A stretch of 64,000 nucleotides of DNA from contig NC_027864.1 of NCBI RefSeq assembly GCF_000187245.1, positions 124,001 to 188,000 of the forward strand. The letters are read 5' to 3'. Positions 1 through 8,338 of the stretch are shown here, one piece after another. The stretch's first letter is position 1. Each line of letters starts with the position of its first letter. The notes under the pieces were generated by a model. It did no database searches, was not told the origin of the DNA, and saw only the letters and a program-made list of their open reading frames with translations. This stretch comes from Ogataea parapolymorpha DL-1. Taxonomy: Eukaryota; Ascomycota; Pichiomycetes; Pichiales; Pichiaceae. Both the position numbers and the translations under genes were made by a program.

Positions 1-60
1 CATCCGTGCACCGATTTTCGAGATCTAATAACGCGTACAATTTGTTACACGAAATTTAAC

Positions 61-2469
61 ATGGATTCGTTGAAGCAGGTCTTTGTCACCGCTGGAACAA
101 CGCTTGTACGCCATTCACATGACGGCTCTAAGCTGTACGTGTGTACTAATTCCATTTTGAAGGTATTTGATGTCTTGAACCCGGAGCGTGAGCCTGAGGT
201 GTTGGACATTTTAGGGAAAGTGAGCTCGTTCGAAGTGGGAGAGTTGAATGGCCACAGGTACGGCATTGTGACCTCGAGAAGTGGGGTTTGTGAATATTAT
301 GACCTAGATTCTCTTCAGTCGATGGGAAAGCTGGTTAGATCGCCGTTAAGCTTGAGAGACGCTGTGTTCACTCACGGAGGCTCGATGGTGCTCTGCGGTG
401 GCTCTGACGGAGAGCTGAAACTGGTGGCTCTTGGAGCTGACGCAAGCATCAAATCTATCAATACTGGCGACCAGGTGACTGCAATTGGGTACAATAACAT
501 CGGCGATCTGGCAGCTGTGTCTCTTTCCAACGGAGACGTTTCAATATACGCGTATTCCACCGCCGAGCCGGTGAAAAAACATGTCTACACCAATATTACT
601 GAGAAACACAAGCTATTGGATGATGAGGACGAGGACGATCTCGATATCGACGACTCGTTTGGGACTCACCCGCCGGAAGCCAAGAACGTGGCTGGCGTGT
701 GTGGCTGTGACTGGCATCCAGATGGAGATCTGATTGCTATTCCCACCAAGGACAAGGAGATCGAGGTGTATGACCGGACAAATTTCTCATCGCTAGAGTT
801 CAAGTTCAAGGGACATGTACACGAGAAACCCCTAGTCGATTTGAAGTGGTCTCCCAACGGTGCCCATTTGGCCTCTCTTGGTCAAGACAGGAAACTTATT
901 ATTTGGGAAACAGCTTCCAGAAAATCCACCAAGGTGTATAGTTTGCCGGAAAATGGCTGCTCGTTGTCGTGGGGCCGTGGTGATGGTGACTTTGAAATTG
1001 TGGTTGGAACGGATCATGGTCACATCATCAGATATGAATCGGTTGTTCCTATGGAAGAAACTGGCACAAGGGAAGGCAAGGTGGTCGCCGATGAGGCCGA
1101 AAGTGAGCCTGAGAGCGAGGTGACTGGGTTGTTTGACGAGGCGCCAGAAGACGACTTTATTGTCGATGACGATGGCTCTGGTTACGTTGAGAAGAAACGC
1201 TCTCTAGAAACAAACCAGCCCATAAAACACCGCAAGGTAGTCATTGACGAGCCTGCTTATAGGCCTTCGTTTGAAATACAGCCTTATTCTCCAGGCGGAA
1301 CGCCGTGGAATGGTAACAGGAAATATCTGACCATGAACTCCGTTGGATACGCTTGGACAGTCAAATTGGAAAGCTACAATACAGTCACAGTCAGTTTCTT
1401 TGACAAAGGGCTACATAACGAGTATCATTTTAAAGACCTATATGGGTTCAACGTGGCATCCATCACCGAAGACGGCATTCTTCTCGCTTCTGCTACCAAA
1501 GGGAAGAAATCTACCATAATGTACAAGTCACATGACCAGCAGGATACCTGGATCAGGACGCTTCTCCTTCAGCCCGGAGAGTTCGTTTCCAGCGTGACCC
1601 TTAGCAAGAATTCGATATATGTCGCCACCTCTCTTGGTTTTGTCCGCAAATACAGCTTGTTTGGCCGGATCGAAAGAATCGAAAAAACAGCTCCCGTGGT
1701 TGCTTGTGTCAATAGCGAGAAGTATTTGTTTACCGTGACGTACAATTCGGGGTCTTTGAACTTCAACGTGCAAGATCTCGACGGAAAATACTTTCAGCGA
1801 AACGAGCATCTTCCATTAGCCCTGGCTAGCGGGTCGTACTCGTCGTATCCTTTGAAGGGAGTGTTCTTCTCTCTTGATGGTGATCCTTGTGTTGTTGGGT
1901 CTGACGATTTTCTTCTGATACTTACCAGATGGAGGGATCCACTGCAGGCTTCTTGGATTCCTATTTTGGACACCGCTGCGGGGGTCAAAAAGCTGGCTCT
2001 TGGTGACGATATAAAATGCTGGCCATTGGGACTCTTGAAGAATCATTTCAACTCCATAGTCACAAGAGGGTCTGAGTATCCTTCTTTCCCGCTAGCCATG
2101 CCTTTAGAAATTCCAGTGAAACTTCCAATTACCGGGGAAGAAGAAGAAGAGGATCCAGAAGAAGAATTGGTGCGACATATTACCTTGGGAGAATTGCTAA
2201 ATGACGCAATCCAAAACGACGACGTGGTCGACGAGACTGCGCAGGAGCGTTTGGCTGATATCAGTGTCAAATACGATGCAGCGCTCCTGAAACAATTCGG
2301 ACAGTCCTGTAACGACAGCAACCTCCACGACGCTCTTTATCTGGCCAGTAAGCTACGTGATGAGAGAGCTTTGCATGCGGCATCCAAAATCGCCGAGCGG
2401 CTGCAACTAGTCCAGCTGGTCAACAAAATTACCAAGCTCAGAGAGGCCAGACTGGAGTGGGATGAATAA
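61..2469 (+). CDS. CTF4: Ctf4/AND-1-type replisome hub protein
   Basis: An 802-residue protein matching the Ctf4/Mcl1/AND-1 family. It links the CMG helicase to DNA polymerase alpha-primase and supports sister chromatid cohesion in the nucleus. WD40-type repeats fill roughly residues 1-330, interrupted by an acidic insert near residues 187-198. A second acidic linker precedes the SepB-type beta-propeller, which begins near residue 400 (motif YRPSFEIQPYSPGG). The last ~100 residues are helical and charged, as expected for the client-binding bundle. Length is near the usual 800-930. The start is the first ATG, soon after the window edge, so most of the promoter is not visible. It converges on FAF1 with 28 bp between stops. 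Family call is by motif recognition and gene order, not alignment. Confidence 0.9.
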   Translation: MDSLKQVFVTAGTTLVRHSHDGSKLYVCTNSILKVFDVLNPEREPEVLDILGKVSSFEVGELNGHRYGIVTSRSGVCEYYDLDSLQSMGKLVRSPLSLRDAVFTHGGSMVLCGGSDGELKLVALGADASIKSINTGDQVTAIGYNNIGDLAAVSLSNGDVSIYAYSTAEPVKKHVYTNITEKHKLLDDEDEDDLDIDDSFGTHPPEAKNVAGVCGCDWHPDGDLIAIPTKDKEIEVYDRTNFSSLEFKFKGHVHEKPLVDLKWSPNGAHLASLGQDRKLIIWETASRKSTKVYSLPENGCSLSWGRGDGDFEIVVGTDHGHIIRYESVVPMEETGTREGKVVADEAESEPESEVTGLFDEAPEDDFIVDDDGSGYVEKKRSLETNQPIKHRKVVIDEPAYRPSFEIQPYSPGGTPWNGNRKYLTMNSVGYAWTVKLESYNTVTVSFFDKGLHNEYHFKDLYGFNVASITEDGILLASATKGKKSTIMYKSHDQQDTWIRTLLLQPGEFVSSVTLSKNSIYVATSLGFVRKYSLFGRIERIEKTAPVVACVNSEKYLFTVTYNSGSLNFNVQDLDGKYFQRNEHLPLALASGSYSSYPLKGVFFSLDGDPCVVGSDDFLLILTRWRDPLQASWIPILDTAAGVKKLALGDDIKCWPLGLLKNHFNSIVTRGSEYPSFPLAMPLEIPVKLPITGEEEEEDPEEELVRHITLGELLNDAIQNDDVVDETAQERLADISVKYDAALLKQFGQSCNDSNLHDALYLASKLRDERALHAASKIAERLQLVQLVNKITKLREARLEWDE

Positions 2470-2497
2470 TCCGAATCAAACTTATATATTAAACGTC

Positions 2498-3178
2498 CTA
2501 GCGTCCCCTATTGATTTTATCGATATCCTTCTGCGAGAGCACCAATCCATTTCTGGTAGATTTGCCCACAGTATTGATTTTCAGGCCACGATCTCTAATT
2601 CTTTTATCCTTCTTAATACCTTTCCCGATTCTTGTGCTGATAGAGGTGACCCCACGATCACCCAACTGTCTGAACTCTTCTTTCTTTTTCTTTGCTAGCA
2701 CTATACCAGCATCTTTCGCCTCACGCTCATATTTTTCGACCTTCCGCAAGTGTGCTTTGATCATTCCCTTTCGCATCTCCATCGGCATTTTTTCAAGCTT
2801 CTTCCTACCATTTCCATTAACCTCTGCCACTTTTTGGATTCGACTGTTTAGAGCTTTTACGCGGGCGTTCCCCACTGGGTTCTCATGGTCCAGCGTCTGA
2901 AGTGTAAGATCCGCTCCCGAGTATATACTCCCTCTTGTGTCTGCAAGTATATGTGATTCGCTCAACAATCTCTCCAGTGCAATATCATTCTTTATGTCCT
3001 CTTCATCGTTTTTAGACTTGGACCCCTTGAGAAGCTGTTCCTCTTGAGCTTTTTTCTTGCGTTTCAGTTCTTCAAGTGTAATCGGCCTACCACTTTTCAA
3101 GACTTTCTTGTCTTCTTTGGTCGGTTGGGATTTGGTGGGCGTATATTTGTCCTCAAACTTAACAACTAAGGGAGCCAT
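2498..3178 (-). CDS. FAF1: Faf1-like 40S ribosome assembly factor
   Basis: A 226-residue, lysine-rich protein resembling yeast Faf1 (DUF4602 family, human C1orf131), a nucleolar factor of the small-subunit processome needed for early 18S pre-rRNA cleavages. The N-terminal third is low complexity and charged. The C-terminal ~150 residues carry the conserved basic region, ending with [20 protein letters not shown], which closely resembles the Faf1 C-terminus. It is shorter than the S. cerevisiae protein (~346 aa), mainly in the N-terminal part. It shares only 42 bp with the divergent HIS6 gene. Identification rests on the C-terminal motif. Confidence 0.75.
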   Translation of the reverse strand: MAPLVVKFEDKYTPTKSQPTKEDKKVLKSGRPITLEELKRKKKAQEEQLLKGSKSKNDEEDIKNDIALERLLSESHILADTRGSIYSGADLTLQTLDHENPVGNARVKALNSRIQKVAEVNGNGRKKLEKMPMEMRKGMIKAHLRKVEKYEREAKDAGIVLAKKKKEEFRQLGDRGVTSISTRIGKGIKKDKRIRDRGLKINTVGKSTRNGLVLSQKDIDKINRGR

Positions 3179-3220
3179 AGTAAAATATTTTTTTGTATAT
3201 TTTTTTCCAAATTATTTTTC
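3179..3220. promoter_or_regulatory. 42-bp shared divergent promoter, FAF1/HIS6
   Basis: Only 42 bp separate the start codons of the two divergent genes. The spacer is almost pure A/T, with two long T tracts and a TATA-like GTATATTTT. No Gcn4 site (TGASTCA) is visible in it, so activator sites for HIS6 may lie inside the FAF1 coding region. Function as a promoter is inferred from position. Confidence 0.5.
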
Positions 3221-4021
3221 ATGACTAGATACGTTGGGTGCATCGATATCCACGGTGGAAAAGTCAAACAGATTGTGGGCGGAACGCTCGAGAAAGACGA
3301 TAAGGAAAACGAGGACCTGGTGTCAACGAATTTCGTCAGTGAGCATTCATCCTCATATTATGCCCAAATATACAAGAAACACAACGTTGTACGCACCCAT
3401 GTGATTAAGCTCGGCTCTCTGGAGAGCAACGATAAAGCTGCTTTAGAGGCTCTTCAAGCTTGGCCCAATGAATTACAAATTGGTGGAGGAATCAACATTT
3501 CAAACGCTAAATATTGGATTGATAGCGGAGCGGCCAAGGTGATAGTCACCTCGTGGCTGTTCCCTGAGCAAGAGTTGGACTGGGATCGATTGAAAAGGTT
3601 GAGCGCGCTTATCGGACCTGAGAGGCTTGTTGTGGACTTGAGCTGCCGCAAGGTGGAGCACCAAGGGGAAACATCGTGGGTGGTAGCTATGAATAAATGG
3701 CAGACCTTAACCAAGACCGTGCTGAGCAAGAAATTGTTTGAAGATCTTAGCCAGTACTGTTCAGAGTTTTTGGTGCACGCAGCTGATGTGGAGGGGCTCT
3801 GTAATGGAATAGATCAGCCGTTGGTGCAGAAACTTGGTGAATGGTCGCCTGTTCCCGTTGTTTATGCCGGTGGAGCAAGGTCCATTACAGATCTGGCCCT
3901 GGTGGACAGGTTGAGTCGTGGAAAGGTGGACTTAACATATGGCAGCTCTCTTGACCTCTTTGGAGGCAATTTGGTGAAATTTGAGGAGTGTTGTGCTTGG
4001 AACGAGAAGCTGGATAATTAA
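3221..4021 (+). CDS. HIS6: ProFAR isomerase, histidine biosynthesis
   Basis: A 266-residue protein of the HisA/His6 family: the phosphoribosylformimino-5-aminoimidazole carboxamide ribotide isomerase, fourth step of histidine synthesis, cytosolic. It is a (beta/alpha)8 barrel with the N-terminal signature [16 protein letters not shown], containing the expected catalytic Asp (Asp9), and the second-half signature [11 protein letters not shown] with Asp189. Phosphate-binding glycine motifs QIGGGIN and VYAGGARS are present. Length matches the yeast enzyme (261 aa). The stop lies 3 bp from the stop of the convergent downstream gene. Confidence 0.95.
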   Translation: MTRYVGCIDIHGGKVKQIVGGTLEKDDKENEDLVSTNFVSEHSSSYYAQIYKKHNVVRTHVIKLGSLESNDKAALEALQAWPNELQIGGGINISNAKYWIDSGAAKVIVTSWLFPEQELDWDRLKRLSALIGPERLVVDLSCRKVEHQGETSWVVAMNKWQTLTKTVLSKKLFEDLSQYCSEFLVHAADVEGLCNGIDQPLVQKLGEWSPVPVVYAGGARSITDLALVDRLSRGKVDLTYGSSLDLFGGNLVKFEECCAWNEKLDN

Positions 4022-4024
4022 GTA

Positions 4025-4342
4025 TCATTTGTACGGTTTTAAAGTTGCTGTAACGTTACCGATGCTAGTCACTAGGCGAACGCCAACCAATCTGCCAGCC
4101 TCGTATGTTTTGCGGATCCAAGGACGGAGCAACATGAGACCAAAAGCGACAGCAAAGCCCTGGACAAAAGGCATCAGCACTTGGTCTTTGATGATCGTAT
4201 AAAGGACGAGAGACGGAGTGATAATGGGAAGCGGGTCAGCATCTGTGGCATGTGCTCCCTTCCTTTGCTTGGCATAATTGAGGAGGTTCCTTCTGAAGAC
4301 CTGCTCGAAGCGCAAGTCTGGGATGTTTATCTTCTGGGCCAT
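4025..4342 (-). CDS. small predicted membrane protein, unknown function
   Basis: A 105-residue protein starting at the ATG at 4342. The open frame runs upstream to 4585, but that part overlaps RPB3 coding sequence and looks like read-through noise. The N-terminus is basic (two Arg-Arg or Lys-Arg patches within the first 30 residues). One hydrophobic segment lies near residues 55-73 (VLMPFVQGFAVAFGLMLLRP), followed by a basic tail. It looks like a small mitochondrial or ER single-span protein, but I do not recognise the family with confidence. Its start codon is 82 bp from the divergent RPB3 start, and its stop is 3 bp from the HIS6 stop, which supports a real gene slot. Confidence 0.6.
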   Translation of the reverse strand: MAQKINIPDLRFEQVFRRNLLNYAKQRKGAHATDADPLPIITPSLVLYTIIKDQVLMPFVQGFAVAFGLMLLRPWIRKTYEAGRLVGVRLVTSIGNVTATLKPYK

Positions 4343-4424
4343 ATGAAGAAGTGATAATGGGTTTTCGGTGTGCTTTCGATTTTTTATTTGTGGCGAAAAA
4401 CAAAAAAAACTTAAATTTACCACC

Positions 4425-5360
4425 ATGTCTGAAGAGCCACAGGTGACTATTCGGAAGGCAGGCCGAGACGAGGTCGACTTCATTTTGGGCGATGTTGATC
4501 TCTCTTTGGCAAACTCCTTGCGGAGAACGATGCTGGCGGAGGTGCCGACGTTGGCGATCGATTTGGTGGAAATTCTGGTGAACACCAGTGTTCTCGCAGA
4601 TGAGTTTCTTTCACACAGACTGGGTCTCGTGCCTTTGGAGAGCGAGGATATTGATCAACTGAAGTACACAAGAGATTGTACGTGCGAAGATCACTGCGAA
4701 AAGTGCTCTGTCACGCTGGAGTTGAGAGCCCATTGTGACTCCGACGAAACCATGAATGTGTACTCTAGTCATCTGACGATCGTGAGTCCGAACACTGGTT
4801 TGAACCTGGGTACTCCAGTAGTGAGGGATCCTGAAAGAAAAGGGGTTTTGCTGTGCAAACTCAAGAAACATCAACAGCTGCATGTCAGATGCGTGGCCAA
4901 GAAAGGAATTGCTAAGGAGCATGCCAAATGGTCTCCATGCGCTGCCATAGGATTTGAGTATGACCCTTGGAATAAACTCAAACATACAGACTACTGGTTT
5001 GAAGAAAGTGTTGAGGAGGAGTGGCCAAAGAGCGCCAACTGCGAGTGGGAGGAGCCTCCTGTTCCCGGCGAAAGGTTCGATTACAACGCAAAACCTAATC
5101 GTTTCTATGTAAACTTGGAAACGACAGGACCACTAAAGCCGAATGAAGTGTTTTCCAAAGGTTGTATTGAGCTGCAAAAGAAAATAGCCAACATTGTGTT
5201 CGAACTTGACAAGTTAGACCAGCAACAGCTCCAGGCACAAGCCAATGGAGCCACAGCATATGCAGGACAGACAGTTTACGGTGGGGCCAATGGTACGACA
5301 TATGGCGATGTTGTTGGCGGCGGACAAACTAGCTACGATTTTGGAACCGGAAGATGGTAA
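4425..5360 (+). CDS. RPB3: RNA polymerase II subunit Rpb3
   Basis: A 311-residue protein of the alpha-like Rpb3 family, which pairs with Rpb11 to nucleate Pol II assembly. The alpha motif [20 protein letters not shown] occupies residues 23-42, followed by the HRLGLVPL segment. A four-cysteine zinc loop ([10 protein letters not shown], Cys85/87/91/94) is intact. The start at 4425 was chosen over an in-frame ATG at 4368 because family members begin just before this point and the context (CACC before ATG) is good. The C-terminal ~50 residues are Gln/Gly/Tyr-rich, as in other yeasts. Length fits the 318-residue S. cerevisiae protein. Confidence 0.95.
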   Translation: MSEEPQVTIRKAGRDEVDFILGDVDLSLANSLRRTMLAEVPTLAIDLVEILVNTSVLADEFLSHRLGLVPLESEDIDQLKYTRDCTCEDHCEKCSVTLELRAHCDSDETMNVYSSHLTIVSPNTGLNLGTPVVRDPERKGVLLCKLKKHQQLHVRCVAKKGIAKEHAKWSPCAAIGFEYDPWNKLKHTDYWFEESVEEEWPKSANCEWEEPPVPGERFDYNAKPNRFYVNLETTGPLKPNEVFSKGCIELQKKIANIVFELDKLDQQQLQAQANGATAYAGQTVYGGANGTTYGDVVGGGQTSYDFGTGRW

Positions 5361-5424
5361 AATGTAATAGTTACGATAGAAAAATAAATAATTCTAAAAT
5401 CTCAAATCTTATTTTTCCAACGTC

Positions 5425-6369
5425 ATGTCGCAATACATTGGAAAGACTATTTCCCTAATCTCTCAAGCGGACATAAGATACGTTGGAATTCTTGAGAGCA
5501 TTGATGGCACAAAGGGTACCATTGCCTTGAAAAATGTGAGGGTTTTTGGAACCGAAGGTAGAATTCTTGACCCAAATAGAATTGTCTATCCCTCGACGCA
5601 AATTTACGAGCACATCATGTTGAGCGGACCTGATGTCAAAACACTCAATATTTTGGAGGTTCCGATTGAACAGGTTGTTCCGGAACCCATTCCCGTGTTT
5701 AATCCTGCCAACTTTTTCCCTCAGGGCCAAATGCCCTTCCCAAGTCCTGGTCCTCAGCCAGGACAGCCGGCCCCAGTCCAGTCGCCTGTCCCGCAAATTC
5801 CACAGCCAGTCTCGCAAGTTGTTGCACCGCAGGCTCAACCATCGTCGCCGCTTGTGGCTCAACCACCAGTTCAGCGGCAACAGGCTCAGCCGGTCCAACA
5901 GGCAGCAGAAGAGCATCGCGCTCCAACTGAGAAACAGACAGAGCCTAAGCCTATCCAGTCTATAGACGCCAAAACTCCGGTCAAGGAGTCGACTCCATCC
6001 TCCAACTCTGAAGCCCAAAAGGGTGGTAGCAAGCAGTCTCAAAGCACGAAAAAGCCCCAGGCTCCAATTGGAGACGATTTCGATTTCGAGTCCAATAATG
6101 CCAAGTTTGAGAAGGAGGCCGAGCTGGAAAATGCCGAATCAACGTTTTACAACAAAAAATCGTCGTTCTTTGACAACATCTCGTCGTCCACGGAGCAATC
6201 AGCTTCCGACAGAATGAGATGGCAGGAAGAGAAAAAACTTAACCTGGACACATTCGGTCAATCTTCTCTTAGGCACAACAGAGACAGAGGAGGATACAGG
6301 GGGCGGGGAAGAGGCCGTGGAAGGGGAAGGGGAGGTCGTGGAGGATTTAGAACCCCTGAATGGGCATAA
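5425..6369 (+). CDS. SCD6: Scd6/Lsm14 translation repressor, P-body protein
   Basis: A 314-residue protein of the Scd6/Rap55/Lsm14 family, which binds eIF4G and Dhh1/Edc3-type decapping partners in P-bodies. Order of parts: an N-terminal Lsm14 domain (about residues 1-80, SQYIGKTISLISQADIRYVG start), a Pro/Gln-rich linker (about 85-170), an FDF motif (DDFDFESNNAKF, from ~residue 217), FFD and TFG boxes (SSFFDNISS and DTFGQSS), and a C-terminal RGG/RG tract. Every hallmark of the family is present. It is encoded in the same direction as RPB3, 64 bp downstream. Confidence 0.93.
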   Translation: MSQYIGKTISLISQADIRYVGILESIDGTKGTIALKNVRVFGTEGRILDPNRIVYPSTQIYEHIMLSGPDVKTLNILEVPIEQVVPEPIPVFNPANFFPQGQMPFPSPGPQPGQPAPVQSPVPQIPQPVSQVVAPQAQPSSPLVAQPPVQRQQAQPVQQAAEEHRAPTEKQTEPKPIQSIDAKTPVKESTPSSNSEAQKGGSKQSQSTKKPQAPIGDDFDFESNNAKFEKEAELENAESTFYNKKSSFFDNISSSTEQSASDRMRWQEEKKLNLDTFGQSSLRHNRDRGGYRGRGRGRGRGRGGRGGFRTPEWA

Positions 6370-6433
6370 GTAATAAAAGCTGTACAAGTAAAAATAGTGT
6401 AAAATCACTATCAAAAAAATTATTAATATCGGT

Positions 6434-7000
6434 ATGAGTTCTATCAGACCATTCTCAGCCACTGATCTTTTCGAACTCAACTCGATTAACCTTGATCCAC
6501 TCACTGAAAATTTCTATTTATACTTCTATCTCCAGTACCTGTCAGAATGGCCATCGCTATTCTATAAGGTAGTTTCTCCATCCAACGACGTGCAGGGTTA
6601 TATGTTGGCTAAAACAGAGGGTAAGGGTAAAGATTGGCATGCACACATCAGTGCTGTCACCGTGAACCCAAATTATAGACGGATTGGACTTGCCTCAACA
6701 TTATGCTCTTCGCTAGAACGATTTACAGAGAACGAGCCATACGAAGTTTACTTCATAGATCTTTTTGTGCGATGCAACAACAAGCTGGCAATTGTGCTTT
6801 ATGAGAAGCTGGGCTATTCTGTTTACCGTCGGGTTGTGGGCTATTATGGAGACTACGAGAGTAAAATGAACAGAAACAAAGTCGACGACGAGATTGATGC
6901 TTTTGATATGCGAAAGGCTTTGAAACGGGATATAAACCGAGAGTCTGTGCGTGCCGACGGAAGAAAATACAACGTCCTTCCTAATGAGATAGTGTTTTAG
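6434..7000 (+). CDS. NAT3: NatB catalytic subunit, N-terminal acetyltransferase
   Basis: A 188-residue GNAT protein matching Nat3/Naa20, which with Mdm20 acetylates N-termini beginning Met-Asp, Met-Glu and Met-Asn on ribosomes. The N-terminal motif SIRPFSATDLFELNSINLDPLTENF is characteristic. The acetyl-CoA loop is RRIGLA (residues 82-87), after the beta strand HISAVTVNP. The C-terminal YEKLGYSVYRRVVGYY motif is intact. Length matches the 195-residue yeast enzyme. Its stop is 4 bp from the stop of the convergent downstream gene. Confidence 0.93.
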   Translation: MSSIRPFSATDLFELNSINLDPLTENFYLYFYLQYLSEWPSLFYKVVSPSNDVQGYMLAKTEGKGKDWHAHISAVTVNPNYRRIGLASTLCSSLERFTENEPYEVYFIDLFVRCNNKLAIVLYEKLGYSVYRRVVGYYGDYESKMNRNKVDDEIDAFDMRKALKRDINRESVRADGRKYNVLPNEIVF

Positions 7001-7004
7001 GGCT

Positions 7005-8147
7005 CTATCGTCCCTTCCCGCTATTTTTCTTAACATTGTGCGTTAGCATGTGCCTGAAGTATGCCAAAAACCGATTTCCCGAGACCTGGCTCTCGGGACT
7101 CAAATCTTGCACCTTGACCTTTTCGTTACATATCGGGCACACAGCGACATATACATGGCCAATTTTTGCTGAGGTCTTGTTGCTCTTTAGCTCCGGGTGC
7201 AATCCAATTAGCTTTGGTAGTGGCATTTCTGAGCCGTTGCTAAAAACGCCGTGCTGCTTTGTCAGATGGTGCAAATATCCAGACGAGTTCAGGTCAAAAA
7301 ATAGATTATTAAAGTCATTCTGATAGTCTTGTTTTGTTGGTTTGCAAAATGAACACAATCCCTCCCTCTTGTGTCTTTTGCAAGTGTTCTTCGTGCGCAG
7401 ATACCTGAAGACTCGTGGTTCATAAAAATTCACATTATCATGATTGGCAAACCGGACCAGCCGATTGCTGGTGATATTTGATTTCTTATTAATCTCATAC
7501 GCCCATAAATGATCTCTTTTGTTTTGAAGATGGCCCACAAACAAGTCTGGATCCAGTTCATTTAGTGAACAATAGGGGATAAGATGCATGTTGATCATTT
7601 CCATGTATTCAGGGTCTCCTTTTTCGAATACGCTCACAAAATCTTCGACAAGTGTGCTCTTTCTGACCTTTCGGCCTAAGGTTTCGCTTTCCAGTCCTTC
7701 CGGGTTTGCTTGGATAGACCTTTTGCGTTTTGATTGAAATCCAGTTAGCTTATCATTTTCCAAAAACGACATTCTTCTTGACTCGGGCGATTCAGAGCTC
7801 TCTGGCATCTCTAGCATCAGATCTGTAATGTCTGCCTTTTCGGAGGTATACGAGTACGAGTACTCTGGAGTTGGCATGTAATCCTCCAAAACTTGCGAAT
7901 GTACCAGCTCTGAAGAGTTCCGAAACGAGTTGCCACCATCGATTTCTTCCAGCGACTCATTTACAATGTCATCGGTATCATATAGGACATTGAACAGTGG
8001 CATGTTTGGGCTGTTCACTAGCGTTATATCTGTGTGCTGGTCGTTATCGATCCACGCATCACTGGTGATGTCATTCGGATCGACTGCTACCAGGTCGTCA
8101 GGTAAGGGGTGTAAAAAAAATGTCCGGCCGAGAAAGAAATGCGTCAT
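7005..8147 (-). CDS. Rua1-C-terminal (DUF4451) regulator, probable zinc protein
   Basis: A 380-residue protein whose C-terminal ~160 residues resemble the fungal Rua1 C-terminal domain (formerly DUF4451), a putative zinc-binding transcription regulator domain. Visible cysteine/histidine groups are CKRHKREGLCSFC, then CPICNEKV followed by HMLTH. The N-terminal half is acidic and serine-rich, as expected for an activation region, and a basic patch (KRKRS) could be a nuclear signal. The ATG at 8147 is the longest start in this frame, but the segment just upstream, in another frame, looks like the true N-terminus (see 8098..8223). The gene may thus have a frame break at a T8 run. Target genes cannot be told from sequence. 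Confidence 0.7.
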   Translation of the reverse strand: MTHFFLGRTFFLHPLPDDLVAVDPNDITSDAWIDNDQHTDITLVNSPNMPLFNVLYDTDDIVNESLEEIDGGNSFRNSSELVHSQVLEDYMPTPEYSYSYTSEKADITDLMLEMPESSESPESRRMSFLENDKLTGFQSKRKRSIQANPEGLESETLGRKVRKSTLVEDFVSVFEKGDPEYMEMINMHLIPYCSLNELDPDLFVGHLQNKRDHLWAYEINKKSNITSNRLVRFANHDNVNFYEPRVFRYLRTKNTCKRHKREGLCSFCKPTKQDYQNDFNNLFFDLNSSGYLHHLTKQHGVFSNGSEMPLPKLIGLHPELKSNKTSAKIGHVYVAVCPICNEKVKVQDLSPESQVSGNRFLAYFRHMLTHNVKKNSGKGR

Positions 8148-8223
8148 TATCGACCACCTCTTTCTCGAAGATGTCCCGTATGATCTCCAGCTCCATACCT
8201 GAAAACACCTTCCCCGGAAACAT
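8098..8223 (-). other. probable displaced N-terminus of the Rua1-type gene
   Basis: A 41-codon open frame with two in-frame ATGs (8223 and 8196) that reads as a charged, structured N-terminus (ELEIIRDIFEKEVVDNDAF) and overlaps the start of the Rua1-type frame. The two frames meet at a run of eight T on the coding strand (plus strand A8 at about 8113-8120). One T fewer would make one continuous frame. A TATAAATA lies about 30 bp upstream of the first ATG. It may be a sequencing or assembly error, a real frame break, or an upstream ORF. Confidence 0.45.
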
Positions 8224-8338
8224 GAGGATCTACATTTCTGCTCCTTATCAATAAATATTTATATCTCAGGATCATTTTCTGTTCTATTGAGATTTGAGGA
8301 ACAGAAAAAAATGCAACTACCTGTAAATCTCATAGGCA

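Noticed and set aside
61..2469. Antisense ORFs under CTF4 (such as 1528-1809 and 2043-2321)
   Set aside because: Short, composition-driven and without starts or homology; CTF4 is well supported.
4343..4585. 81-residue N-terminal extension of the small membrane protein
   Set aside because: It overlaps the RPB3 coding region and promoter; the 105-residue form starting at 4342 is a natural gene size.
5455..6042. 195-codon minus-strand ORF opposite SCD6
   Set aside because: Arg/Leu/Trp-rich composition expected from antisense of the Pro/Gln-rich linker; SCD6 domains are all intact.
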